Made by a program: the position numbers and the translations under genes
Shown: positions 46,500-58,042 of the stretch, piece after piece
How positions within the stretch are numbered: position 1 is the stretch's first letter
Layout: every line of letters begins with the position of its first letter
Notes under the pieces: model-generated
Databases searched by the model: none
Told to the model about the DNA's origin: nothing
Seen by the model: the letters and a program-made list of their open reading frames with translations, nothing else
NCBI GenBank assembly: GCA_009617715.1
Contig: VTFK01000072.1
Coordinates: 806,001-870,000 of the forward strand
From: Plectrocnemia conspersa
Taxonomy: Eukaryota > Arthropoda > Insecta > Trichoptera > Polycentropodidae
DNA length: 64,000 nucleotides
Reading direction: 5' to 3'

Positions 46500-47685
46500 A
46501 CAAGATGGACTAAGAAACCAAATAACATCCTAAAGTTTGGTATTAAAAACAGAAAATAAAAATGTTTTAGAAATTACTAGTGTATTTAAGATTTTCAGTA
46601 CTAAAAATAAAATCAATTTTTAAATTAATTTTAATATAAAATAAAAACTTTAGTGATCAAAGATGCGAAAGAATTAGATCATTTAATGGGCTTAAAATAT
46701 TTTTTTTTTGTTGAATATTAGAACCAAAAAGGAGAATGGATAAATAGAAAGATTTAAAAAAAAATTGTTTAAAATCAAATCGGTTCCTGAAGCGACATAT
46801 TTTTTTAAGTATTTTTTTAATAGATAATGCTTTTCTCATTCAATTAAAAGCATATTTAAAACCTTCAATGGTCTTATGGTTGCAAATTTTTACCACCCAA
46901 CGTTACAAGTTTCATTCACACAAAAACTAATGTATTATACCATCAATTAAATGACCATACCGTGCTGGTCTTCTTAATTTTTTTGTTAAGAAAGATGATG
47001 ACATGATGTAGAGTTTGAGAACCGAGTAGAATCAAAACCGGTTACCCAGGTACCCGAGCATTTTTGAAGAAACCGAAAACCCTGTTATTTTAACGGGTAC
47101 TCGGTCATTTGAATTTCAATAAAATATTTGATTTCTCCATATGAAATATATGTACTATATCTAACACAAGATGAAAAAGATGTACATTATTTTATTTCGC
47201 AAAACCCATTAAGAGAATAAGTCAACCCTTCCCCACATCGATATTTAATAATTCTAAAAATCCACTAAATGCACAACTGCATCCGGACCAGGTAGTAAGA
47301 GCGGTATATCAAAAAAAGATAGGGAATTTTTTTTAGTCCGAAAATATTGTTTAGCAATGTAAGTCTTATGACGATGAGATAAGTATATTTCGATAAGCAA
47401 ACTATTGATTCGGCATCTTCGAAAAAAAAAAAAAATGCAAGTTTTTGTTTGCTGAATTAATTTAACCATGGGTCAAGGGTTTAACAATGATTAATCAATA
47501 AAAGATTATAAAATTTTTGATTTAAAATTTTATGATGCATTTAAGTTTATAATCCGCAAAAACTGACAATATTCAGCACTTTTTGGGACGGGTGAGCCTT
47601 TTAAGGTGTTTTTACGATAAGCAAGTTTTTATACTAAAATTGTCCCACGTTCACGGACATAAGGCGAAAGAAGAGTGGTTGTGGT
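46500..47685. other. AT-rich block with a GC-containing patch
   Basis: The patch 47035-47105 (ACCGGTTACCCAGGTACCCG, then ACGGGTACTCGG) has the repeated GGTAC/GTACC words often found near hAT termini and may belong to the hAT remnant downstream. A 71-codon minus frame at 47254-47469 is unrecognised. Confidence 0.4.
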
Positions 47686-47691
47686 TTTTCA

Positions 47692-48211
47692 TTGCCATTT
47701 TTACTATCTTACTTTGGTTTCATGACGGAATTTAATCTTGACTGTGAACTTGAAAATTTATATATAATGACTAAAATTAAATCTTTCCTGGACCTTATAA
47801 AAAAAATTACATTAGTTTCATCTAATATTCCGTTTCACAAGTTTTTTTATTCTATTCAGCTATATAGTAATATGATTATTTCATACTTAATTAGTATTAT
47901 GAAGCGACAAAAAGAGGATATTAATATTGAATCAATAGAAAATGATTTAGAAAAAATTATGGGTAAAAAAACTTCCAAAGCAAAATAAATAGATTTATGG
48001 GAATTATCAAAACACTAAATTTCTGTAATCTATTGGTATATAAAGTCCAATTCTAGAAAAGCTTTTTAATTGCATAATATATATCAAATTTATTTTACCA
48101 GCGAATGAACGCGAATTTTCTGTTGCCAACAATTTCTTATTAAAAATTAGAAGTTCTATGAAATATAAAACACTAAATGCATTGATATTTGAAAATATTA
48201 CTTTTTTTTAA
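47692..48211 (+). pseudogene. hAT transposase C-terminal remnant
   Basis: The segment 48047-48211 translates in one frame as PILEKLFNCIIYIKF, then NEREFSVANNFLLKIRSS, then KTLNALIFENI and a stop. This is the hAT dimerisation domain (PxLskLA...SERvFSvAgnfxxkxRssLxxxxlnaLiFL). The preceding IDLWELSKH (about 47988-48015) fits the usual W-containing lead-in. Upstream, 47692-47988 is a 98-codon frame (FLLSYFGFMTEFN at the start, RQKEDINIESIENDLEKI near the end) that probably belongs to the same element, shifted by one frame. No intact catalytic region is seen; inactive. Confidence 0.8.
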
Positions 48212-48214
48212 ATA

Positions 48215-48605
48215 AAAAGCAATGAAGAAATACATATTTTAAAATCGAATAAAAATCAATAAATCGGATTATCTGTATTTTTATAATTATCTACACCCTT
48301 ATTTTTCAGCATTCGCCTAGATAATTGAAAATATACTTTATTAGTATTCCAATTAATAGTTTTAAACTTCTAAAATATGCTCACTTTTCTTTGGAAGTAA
48401 GAAAAATCAATGTTTTTTAAAAAATTGCGTCTTTCTTGGAAAAAGCTTATTAGATCCTTAGCCGTAAATACACTTATTTAATATCTAACGTTTATAAATA
48501 TTTTACTTTATTTAGTTAATATGGAATGGATCAGATTGTGGAGAGTATTTGTAGAGAATACTAGTACTTAAAAATAATATGACGAAACTAATAATAAAGT
48601 TTTAA
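48215..48605. other. AT-rich spacer
   Basis: No feature recognised. Confidence 0.45.
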
Positions 48606-48609
48606 AAGA

Positions 48610-49270
48610 TAAACGACTTCATAATCATCGCTTCTAAATGCGTTTTTCGGTCACTCCATCGCCAGTTTTCAAAGTGCTGCTCGAGGCGTGCGCAAACTTT
48701 TTCTGGAGAGCAACGAGAATTTAAAACGCCGCCGGTAGCTCATTCGAGTTGGCATTAGTTGCAGTTTAGTGCAGTAACTTGTGAGCGGCAAAAAGCCATA
48801 TCAAAGGGTTTCTGTTCCGACTGTTGCTCCGGAGCGAGTACACCATCAGACAGAAATGAACATACAATAATAAGTATTTGTATTGTGCGGCTGGCTTCTC
48901 GATTGTGTCGAGTCTTATTAATTAACGAGAAGCGCCTCTGGATAGTCTGGGAAACGTTTGAGACGCTAATGGAATGCCTAATTAAGCTTTAATTCGATAA
49001 CAGTTACGTTATTATGCTCGTTCGTCAGTTTCTAGGTGTTCTTTGACACATATGAACGATAAATAAATTGTGATGTTTATTAAATAAATAATAACGGTGA
49101 CAATAGGGGCTTTATAGGCCTAATGTAATAAAATTATGCCAGTTGATATTCTTATTTCCAATTGGATTGGATTGTTGTGATGAATCAGAGATAAATCGTG
49201 TGTGACTTCCGCTCAAATCAAACGCCGAGTTACCCGATTGACTATAAGCACATTGGGTGACAATATAATA
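48610..49270. promoter_or_regulatory. Promoter-like island with initiator match
   Basis: TCATTC at 48740-48745 fits the arthropod initiator TCAKTY, within GTAGCTCATTCGAGTTGGC. Around it are AACGCCGCCGGTAGC, TAGTTGCAGTTTAGTGCAG and GTGAGCGGC, a texture like insect 5' untranslated leaders. The 77-codon + frame at 48759-48992 is unrecognised. A TATA box is not seen. A focused promoter with non-coding first exon is one reading; an enhancer is another. Confidence 0.35.
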
Positions 49271-49274
49271 TTTA

Positions 49275-50215
49275 AAAATAGTTTGAGAATCACTGTTTTA
49301 AAAAATATTATTTTTTAAGCGATGTGATTTTATAATTTTAAATTATAGATATATTTTAATCTTAATGCAACCAATTTACAGTTTTTAAGTAAATATATAT
49401 TAAATTTTGAGAGATACACAACAGATAAAAAACACTAGGGCTCATATGGGATTCAAACCTAAGTTTTTCAGATAATAGTAACATATTTAAACTATTCGCT
49501 TATCATACTGTTTAAATTTAAAAAATAATTATACATATTCACAGTTTTAAATGGGTGAAAGACTTACTGTATATTTAAGTAATATATATTAAAAGATCAT
49601 ATATTTAAATGATTATTTTTACACACGAAAAAATATATCGACGATTAATAAAAGGAAACTGTATTTACATATCGTACATATACTAAATCTATTCATCAAG
49701 TTTTTGTGGATAAAACTATGTTAAATTAATACATATTTAAAATTTATAATATTTATTAGATTAAAAGTAATAAATGGTATAATAAGCTTATGCAATTATA
49801 AATGAATATTTTTTTACTATTAAATATTGATCGATTAAAAAAACACCTTATTTAAAAATATATAATATTTCTAAAAATGGTATCCATTCACAAAAGTAAA
49901 ATACTTTAACCGCAGAATTATTAACATATTTTTGTGAAAAATAATATATAAAAATTTTCTATTTATGAATTAAAAATCCAGAAAAATATTAATGAAAAAA
50001 ACATTGTTAAAAAGAGATGACACAAATTTATATTTTATTTCACAATTAATACAATTAAATGCTGTAGATAAATAAAATCAAACACTAGACATTATTAATT
50101 AAAATTATGCTAAAACTAGTATAGCAAACTCTTTTTTTAACATATTTGTTATTGAAATGTCCTTTTATCAATAATATAACTTATAAACTTTTTTATTGAA
50201 TAATTATAAGATACT
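49275..50215. other. AT-rich block with tRNA-like B-box
   Basis: On the minus strand, AGGTTTGAATCCC (49448-49460) resembles a B-box, upstream of which GATAAGCGAATAGTTTAAAT (about 49487-49506) is loosely A-box-like. It resembles the arrangement at 16145-16250. No functional tRNA can be folded with confidence. The rest is A+T background. Confidence 0.35.
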
Positions 50216-50219
50216 TTAT

Positions 50220-50640
50220 ATAGCACAAGAGTGGCTAATCCACGCGAGCGTGCTAACACTACAAAATAGTTAATTGCTAAAATAAACAATAATTCTCTAG
50301 CATTAATGTACTATATTTGTGTGCTCTCCGCTCGCTAGGTTGAATCAGGCGAAGCTTTCAAGGATGATGTTTGAATACTCACATACCACTATCGAGAATA
50401 TCATGTTTCCTGACATGTCAACCAATATAGAGAGAAGAGTGGCAAGGGAAGCGTTTTGCTCCGTCGAACAAACACGTTAACGTATGACAATACACTAAAA
50501 GCACTCACGATAAAAATCCACATACATTTGTAACGAAATAAAAATCCAAAAGAAAAGGTCAAATCCAGAAAGGCGCCTTATTATTTCGCCTCGCTAGAAA
50601 AAGACGTAATCTAAACACGTTTATTCACAAATGTTAGAGA
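50220..50640. promoter_or_regulatory. Balanced-composition island
   Basis: Includes CCACGCGAGCGTGC near 50240 (a CGCGAGCG core), CTCTCCGCTCGCTAGG near 50323 and GGCGCCTTATTATTTCGCC near 50571. No coding domain. Confidence 0.3.
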
Positions 50641-50644
50641 TGAG

Positions 50645-51100
50645 CAAGGGGACTATGAAGTATATATTATACATATAAAAAATGGTCGATTTATAAATAA
50701 TATTTGCTCTGTACACAGTAGTTTAAAAGCTCGCCATCAGCATGTGGTTCTATTCCCACGTATAAGTTAAAGTTCAAATGGGCATGTGGCATTAATTAAT
50801 AGATATTTATTTTATGTAGGCAAGTATTAATATAAACGATATTAACATTTACACAAAGCTCAGTCGAAAATGTGAATCGCACGATATGCGGTTAAATGAC
50901 AAACGTGTTGAACGATTAAAGCATATTCGGTATATTCAATATTAGCTTTATATAATACATTATTAAAAGGGTTTTAGTTTTTATCAATTTAATAAAAGCG
51001 TGTGTATTTATATTTTTTAAAATTGTTCTTTAAAAATGCTAATAAATATAAGAATAAATTAACAATAAATTAGACGCGTTTTTATGTCATTATAAATTTG
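50645..51100. other. AT-rich spacer
   Basis: No feature recognised. Confidence 0.4.
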
Positions 51101-51104
51101 ATAC

Positions 51105-52190
51105 GCTTTTCTGCACAAATATTTGTCAATAACTGTTCATTAACGACTCTGGCCGGAGATATTGACAATTATTTAAATGCAGTGAATTTTGCCAGCAGCA
51201 CATTACAATCAAAGTTCTCGTTAGAAGTCTCAAAGAGTTTATAATTGTAAAATAATAATTTGTTTCAACAATAGTCCAGAGATCAGTAGTTAATGTTTGT
51301 GCAAGTTAAGTTTATATTCTGCTTAGTAAAGCACAGTTATGTTGCCATTTAGATTTATTTATATTTGCTTTCTAATGGCGTTTAAAATTACCATATAATT
51401 GACTCACAATTATGAACCCTCAGCTAAAATGTTTGTGCCACACAATCCATATCAGTGAAGCTAACAATGCGTATACTAGCATTAAGATGCACAAATTTAT
51501 TTTTACGTGTATTCTAATTATTTATCGTTGCCTGTGAAGTCAATTGTGTCAAAACATCTCAAGTGTATTAGAACACCAAACCCGTCGACCACTGAAGAAA
51601 AATGTACAGCTCACTGACAACTTGATCGTAGAGACACTGCAACATGGCTAACATTAGAGCCTATATGCATTAGCGAAATTAAACTTAATATAATATCGAT
51701 TTTCAAATCATTACATTTAATAAATTTAATATGTATCTCTCTCTCTCTAAATCTCTAACCATATGTGCGCCATAAGCACTCATGTCCATTACAAAATGAA
51801 AGTGCTGACTCACATCTCTTTTTTGCGATATATTAATCAAAATAAACTCGCTTGTGCCAGCACACGCGTGATGAAAGGGTGTCTAGTGTGGGAAATTGGA
51901 AGCTACCATTTAAGCAGGTGAGTGGGGTAATAGAAGGCAGCTTAGTACCGGTGCTATCCCTGCGAAAGCTTTGACGAAAGGCAGTCAGGCCAAGAAAACA
52001 GCCATTACGTAACGGGAAACTCATGGCGGAGACAAATTTTCTTTGACGTTAATGAGGGGCGTCTTTGTGTGTGACGTAGTGGTACGCAAATTTTCGACGT
52101 GTTATTTTTATTTATGCAAGCGTAAGAACCTTCTAGCATATCAAAGCTCATAAACGGCGGCAGGGATCATCCTTTGTCATTGTTATACAA
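51105..52190. promoter_or_regulatory. Long balanced-composition island
   Basis: Contains CTCTGGCCGGAGATATTGAC near 51148, AATCAAAG (TCF-like) near 51207, a TCTCTCTCTCT tract at about 51738 and GTTTGACGTAGTGGTACGC-like CpG words near 52069. A 63-codon minus frame at 51833-52024 has no recognised family. Confidence 0.3.
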
Positions 52191-52194
52191 ATAT

Positions 52195-53270
52195 TTTTAA
52201 ACACCAAATAAGTTTTAATGAAGTTGAAATTTAAGTATGCCGCATGTTTTTTTATTTAAAGTAATTTCAAAGCATATCGATTACATTAAATGTAAATTAG
52301 CTTGAAGTGAAAAATATGACAGACGAGAATGTTTAATTATTCCTCTTCAACACAACCATATAAAATCGGGATTAAAACCTTAGTAAAGACTATACAGTTT
52401 TAGGATCTCAAGTTCTCGTTTTATTTCAATCAGCTACTTGACGTTAGTACTTCAAAGCATCTTATTTGATACTGAGACTATGCTCTTTGATTCGAGACAC
52501 TAAAGTCTTAGCAATCCCTTAAATCTGTGCCCTTCAGAACGTCTGATTTCAGCTATTTAATTTATAAAAAATAGTTTATAACAATTTACAATTTTAACCA
52601 CTTAATAATCCAAGATCATAACTTTGCTTAATATTTTGCGTTAACATTGCTTCAAAAGGCTTGAATTGATTTTAATTATAATTTAGCAAAAGAACAAGAG
52701 CATTTAATCACAACATAATTTTTAACATAGCTTTAGCCAAAATGTCAACTTTATTATTAAATTAATTAAATTATATAAAATACATTTAAAAAATTCATAA
52801 TTAATGATTGAAACGCGGTTTTTTTTGCTTTATTAGAATAATTAAATGGCTCATACTAAGGTACTGGGAAATAAAATATTAGATACTATATGTAAACTTT
52901 AGTCATAAACAGCAAAGAAACATAAGTAATGAAAGAATATTATATCATATAAGATGAACAAGTGATACAAAAATACAGGCCTACTATTATCAGAAGCACT
53001 TTAACCTTCTTCATTGATGGATCCACAAAATATTCAATGAAAATAGTATATTTTTTCAAAGTCTTTCATGTAACCTGTGTATTCCTAAATAATTTAAAAT
53101 ATTCAACTAGAATATATGTATATAATAATCTATATTATTTTAAGCTGTTTATCAAATCGAGCTTTCTGCATCACAAAACAAAAATAAAAATTGGATTACC
53201 ATAATTAAAAAGGTTTCATTGCCTACACAAACTTTTTTAAAATTAAATTAATATTCATGAATATGTAAAG
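52195..53270. other. AT-rich block with dispersed-repeat copy
   Basis: Holds one of two related segments (52636-52735; the other is at 57763-57866). An 80-codon frame at 52962-53204 is AT-driven and unrecognised. Confidence 0.45.
52636..52735. repeat. Dispersed repeat copy A
   Basis: Aligns with 57763-57866 in the same orientation over about 100 bases. Shared words are GCTTGAATTG, TTTTAATTATAA, AACATAAT and AACATNGCTTTA in the same order and spacing. No protein is encoded. Probably two copies of an unidentified old element. Confidence 0.6.
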
Positions 53271-53274
53271 CGTT

Positions 53275-53990
53275 TGGGTTCAAAGCTAAACTATCAAGAT
53301 AGATAAAGTGATATTTGCATAATATCACACGAGATCGCCGTATCCTTGAAAGTCTCGAACGTTTAAGTCGAACGTAACAATACACTAAACCCTGAATTAA
53401 ATAGGCTTTATTTTCCGTTAGAATGAGTGCAGGATCGTGTAAAATTGTTGACTTTAAAACGTATTATGATATATTACTTAGGGCTTACTTAAACATATTT
53501 TATGTATATATAAACTAGGTATATTAATAGAACTTTATGAAAAAATATGCATCGTTAAGACCCAGAAGCGTATTCAGGCGTGCCATATTAACATCCGAGT
53601 GTATTTTTCTTTCAAAATCCAAAGATCACATGTATGTACATATCGGAATGAATTTTCTGTATTATTAAATGTTCATCGTTCAGATTCAGGCCATACAAAG
53701 CCTCTTGGAAAGCAAACAGTTCCAGATCCGCACCGACATAATCCCGAAGACTTAGGAGGCTAAAAAGCAGTAACGACGGGAACTTATGCAAATTTATCGC
53801 GCGTTTAACCTTCCACCAGCGATTTATTGCCAAACTACGATTTGATGCTCCAAGATTATGCTTTGAGGATAACGGCCTATCATAGGCAAAGTCTGCAGCC
53901 TTGTCTCGAGGATTTTCGCAATAAAGGCGCACACGCTCGATATGATCTTAGACTTTGGAAACTATTGTGAAATATAACCATTTCTGAAGG
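53275..53990. promoter_or_regulatory. Balanced-composition island
   Basis: CpG-containing island in two parts (53300-53470 and 53560-53990). The second is largely occupied by a minus-strand open frame, listed separately. Confidence 0.3.
53612..53950 (-). CDS. Unrecognised minus-strand open frame
   Basis: Open from a TAA at about 53948 down to TGA at 53612 (about 110 codons). The residues look protein-like: DHIERVRLYCENPRDKA near the start, NRWWKVKRAINLHKF mid-way, VGADLELFAFQEALYGLNLN towards the end. There is no ATG at the beginning. A T-rich stretch ending CACAATAG lies upstream but is separated from the frame by the stop at 53948. No family recognised. Candidates are an exon, a relic of an unclassified element, or chance in a less AT-rich island. 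Confidence 0.25.
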
Positions 53991-53999
53991 TAATCTAGC

Positions 54000-54290
54000 A
54001 TGAACCATGTGCGGTTTGTTGAATAAATCGACGACGGCTTAAAATTTACATAAAAGCTATACCTTTTAGATGTATTAATTAATTATTAATGATTAACGCA
54101 TTAGGATTGTAGTGCTTGTTTCAGAAAAAACAATAATATCTAAATACTACTCAACAATAAAATTAAATCTGTATTTAAATGTACATTTATTTAAGCTGCT
54201 TAATATTAAGATTATATATAGTTTTCAAATCCCATATAGACTACAGTGTTTTTCAATTTTATTTATATCTGGGCGATGAAAATAAATAAT
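54000..54290. other. AT-rich spacer
   Basis: Flank of the LINE 3' end. No feature recognised. Confidence 0.4.
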
Positions 54291-54294
54291 TAAT

Positions 54295-55715
54295 ATTTAT
54301 TTTTTTATTTTTTCGATTAAATTAAGACCGCCACGATGGTCGAAAGCAAATTATAAATTTATAAAACATAAAAAAAACGTATATATATAAATAAACATAA
54401 CAATACTTAAACATAACAAAAAAAATTATAAAATATTAAAATTAAAAGATATAAACCGGATCAGATCCTCGTAGCTAACATTAAATAAATCAATTTTCAA
54501 TGCCAGCGTATTAAGGAGCCGTATGGCCACAGCTATAGGCGAGTCGGCAAGTGCGGATGTCCTAGCCCTAACTGCCATCAAAAGAGGTCTCGATCGTGAT
54601 TCTCGAAAATGTTCCGGAACCCAAAACTGGAATTCCTCGAGAATAGCTGGATTGTCGACAGCACCTTTTAGTAGTTTGAAAAAATGCTTAGCGACATACA
54701 GCTTTCTGCGAGAATTCAGCAAATCATATCCCAACGCTCCTAAAAGAAAGGCGCTGGGATATAAGAACGGATAATAACCAAATGTCCTTTTGTAAAGGTA
54801 TCTTAAATACCTTTTTTTAATTTTTTCCACTAAAAGGGAATATTTGGCTATTCGGGGATTCCAAATTATAGATCCCGATTCAAGAATGCTACGAACTAAG
54901 GTGTCATAGAGGATGCGAATAACTGACGGATCATCAAAGTGAAAGGCATTCCTCATAACAAAGCCGAGCATCTTGGAAGATTTATCACAGACGTCGTGTA
55001 TGTGTAGAGAGAACCTCCATTTGCTCTCGAAAGTGATTCCGAGATCTTTAATGGAAGTTTCTCTAGTCAAAATGTTACCACCGAGATGGTAGAAATAAGC
55101 TGATGGCGAACGGGATCGAGAAAATGACACAGTATGGCACTTTCCGACACTAAAGGGCAGACGGTTAACGGAAGCCCATCTCCACAGAGAGTCTAAATCA
55201 CTTTGTAGAGAGAAGGAGTCCGCAACAGATCGAATGCATTAATATAATTTTAAATCATCTGCGTACAGAAGAAAACTTAAATTTTTAATTGCTGTATTTA
55301 TGTCATTAATAAATAACACAAAAAAGTAGAGGTCCCAGATTGATCCTTGAGGAACCCCCCGAAGGGGTAAAATATTCTTTGACAATCGGCCACCATAGGT
55401 TACAAACTGTCTACGATTGCTTAAATAACTCGAAAATAACCGAGTTAAATTATCTGAGCAACCGAGGTTCGACAATTTTTTTAATAATAACGTATGACAA
55501 ACTTTGTCAAAGGCTTTCTTAAAATCTGTATACACGACGTCTACTTGAATTCCGGCATCGAGAGAAGTTGTCACCGTTTTGGTGAAAGACAGAAGTTTAG
55601 TAACAGTGGAACGGGCAGGACGAAACCCGTGCTGTTGGTCTAATAAAACTTGCTGAAAGTGATTGTAGAGATATTTATGAATAATTATTTCAAATAATAT
55701 ATATTTTTAATTTTA
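54295..55715 (-). mobile_element. 5'-truncated non-LTR retrotransposon (Jockey/CR1-type)
   Basis: The minus strand is open from about 55713 to 54426 (about 430 codons) except for one TAA right after YADDLKLY (about 55239-55262). In order: YLYNHFQQVLLDQQHGFRPA (about 55610-55672), VVYTDFKKAFDKVCH (first catalytic Asp region, about 55490-55540), LPLRGVPQGS (about 55345-55375), FFVLFINDIN, the catalytic YADD, then VNRLPFSVGKCHTVSFSRS, LGITFESKWRFSLHI and the long C-terminal region ending near ISFNFNIL. N-terminal RT motifs, the endonuclease and ORF1 are missing, so the copy is 5' truncated. An A-rich AAATAAA-containing tail on the minus strand lies at about 54285-54310. No RNase H seen. Youngest-looking transposon in the window. 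Confidence 0.93.
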
Positions 55716-55719
55716 TTAG

Positions 55720-56375
55720 ATAGTTTCCTTAAGATTTTATATACATATATATTTGTTGGTGTGCCTCTTTTGTTTAATATAGGTTTTAGGGTCGCAATGG
55801 CAGAAAAATATTTGGACCTAAGTTCAGCGATATGTTTAGTTAATAAAAGCCTTAGTTCAGATTGCTTTTTATTTAATACAGTCTCTTTGTTTATTTTAAA
55901 AAGATGAAGGCAAAGGTTATCAGAAAATTAAAATTAGTATCCTATTTCTCTCTTAGTTTAATAATAATTTTCATTTAATAAAATAATTACTTCGCTTTTG
56001 CAAAGGTTTCTGTAGCTCAACTGCAATCGGTTAGGACTGTAAGAACTAATTATGACGATTGTGTCATCAGCATATTATTAAGTGAGTACTACTCAAAATA
56101 TAGGATTCATTAGTATATAAAATAAAACATAAACGATCTCAGCATACTACCCTGTGGGACTCGAGATTTAATTATATGCGGTATCAATATTATTTCATTA
56201 TTTAGCGAAACAGTATAGCTTTGACCTTTCAGGTACGAAAGTAATTTATTATACACTAATGTATAAGCGTAAGATAATTAGCTGCCTAATGTTTATATAA
56301 TTTATTGATTAAGCCGTAATGCGAAACGGTGTCGAATATTTTTTCTATGTCTTTTTTCATAGTAAAATTAGCGAA
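55720..56375 (-). pseudogene. Second LINE lineage, decayed RT fragment
   Basis: The minus-strand translation (frameshifted) gives MKKDIEKIFDTVSHYGLINK (about 56300-56360), LKGQSYTVSLNNEI (about 56200-56245), SRVPQGSMLRSFMFYFIY (about 56112-56165) and YADDTIVII then SSYSPNRLQLSYRNL (about 56005-56072). This is the DxxKAFDxVxH, VxxN-S, GVPQGSxLGPxLFxxY and YADDT order of Jockey-superfamily RTs. Several stops and a missing linker. YADDT separates it from the neighbour with YADDLKLY. The downstream bases to about 55790 probably include its C-terminal part. The region 55720-55790 is AT-only. Confidence 0.75.
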
Positions 56376-56379
56376 AATG

Positions 56380-57025
56380 TGAAAAATCAAAATGTTCGTT
56401 TATCATTTTATTTTAAACAGGCCAAGATTATTTTTTTTAAATATAATACTAAACGAAGGTAATAGACGAATGAGATGGTAATTGATCAAAATGCTATATT
56501 TTTACCTAGATATATTATTAAATGTATTTTTGTTGTTTTGAATAATAATAAGTGACGGCAAATAAAATAAGTGTGTTATATAATTTATAAAACCTATTGG
56601 ACTTTTTTATTTTTTGACATATCTTAAAATTCTTAGCAAGTTTAATTTCATAGTTTTTTGACTGATTATCTAACATTAATTCCCTGTTATTTACCAAAGT
56701 AAAAAATCTGCTCCACTAGAACTGTTTTCTCATAGCTCAATGCTAGAAATATATTAATCATAAAATTTTGTTAATTTTGTAGGGTTTTGTTAATACAACT
56801 ACTCTTACTATTTTTTAAAAACTGTTTGCTTTTTGAGGTATAAATTTAGTATTACGCTTTTCTCAAAATTAATTTTTAATTTTAAGATGTCATTAAAATA
56901 TCAGTTGCACACGTTTTTGTACTTTCCATTCTGAAAATTTGTTAAACAATTTGAGTTTACCTTGCACAAACCACAAATACAATTTACTACAATAATTTTC
57001 GTAGAACTGTTTTATATTCAATGAA
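56380..57025. other. AT-rich segment, probable hAT tail
   Basis: Lies downstream (minus strand) of the hAT remnant at 57030-57490 and may contain its decayed C-terminal region, but no motif is secure. Confidence 0.35.
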
Positions 57026-57029
57026 CAAT

Positions 57030-57490
57030 TTTAAAATATAACCTCAGTCCCTCAAAGATTGCAAGTATTTTGTCAACAGCAGAAATTAGCGAAAAATATT
57101 CTACATTTACATATTCACAGAACGCTTTTAGTTGTTTGAGTAGAACCGTATAAATGGGAAAATATTTATTAATTTTGACTAACAAAGCATCTATTTCAAA
57201 AGGTAGAACATCAACTGCAGTTTGAAAAAAATATTTTGCCCCAATTTCTGGTATTGCAGTATTTATACAAAATTCGATATATTTTTAACCGAGCTGATAT
57301 TAAATATTTTTGAAGTTATACTGAAGACTATGAATTTTACTTTTTTTTCCCAATCTGGTTCAAAATAACGCACAATACATTTTATTTTATTTCCTGTATC
57401 AAATGATATCGTTACAAAATTGTTTTGTTTTGTGTAAATTTTCACAAAGTTTTGATTCATAACCATTGCAATTGTTTGCAATTGGTGAAG
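57030..57490 (-). pseudogene. hAT transposase remnant (ZMYM/DUF4371-like group)
   Basis: Two minus-strand frames joined by one shift. The first (57481-57263) has NNFVTISFDTGNKI then IVRYFEPDWEKKVKF, matching the D-containing VRYFxPxxGVKxKLL block of this hAT group. The second (about 57267-57024) has VDVLPFEIDALLVKINKYF, YTVLLKQLKAFCEYVNVEYF then SLISAVDKILAIFEGLRLYF, matching the block AxDxLPxDIExIVxKIxxYF, YTVRVExLKEFC, SLLPAVExILxxFxxLKSYF. The CxxH region and the C-terminal dimerisation domain are not seen. Inactive. Confidence 0.8.
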
Positions 57491-57762
57491 GTATTCAATG
57501 AAAAATAAAAAAATAATAAATTATCTGCAAGTATAGTAAAAATATAATGAAAAAGACATAAAGCCTATAACAAATTTAAAAACGCAGGTGAAAGAAAAAA
57601 ATATAATAAAATAAACATATAAAATACAACACATACAAAATTAAATAAACTTAACCATTTATATCTAAAACTAATGATATTCGTGTATATGAAACACTTA
57701 TAAGTATTCCTTAAAAACTGGACAGTCCTGATCCAACTAGAACGTATATCTAAAATGAATAC

Positions 57763-57866
57763 ATTGCGTCATAATCAACATTGAAAAAGCTTGAATTGCT
57801 TTTAATTATAACTTACCAGAAAGTGCCATAGCATTCGATCAAAACATAATATTCAACATCGCTTTA
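57763..57866. repeat. Dispersed repeat copy B
   Basis: Partner of 52636-52735 (same orientation, similar order of conserved words). Its 3' side continues towards the candidate exon at 58043. Confidence 0.6.
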
Positions 57867-58042
57867 AAAACATTTAAGAAGGCGCTAATCCACGGCAATT
57901 CAACGTTAAAAATAAACAGCAAAAGAACTAACTAAAAAATATTAACAGAAGCACTTGAATCAACACTTACAGATATACATAATAATTAATGAAGCAATCT
58001 CGAGGTATATCTTTGAACCAAAACTTTTAATTTGTTTCACAG

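Noticed and set aside
54523..54774. 83-codon + strand frame
   Set aside because: It is the antisense shadow of the LINE C-terminal region.
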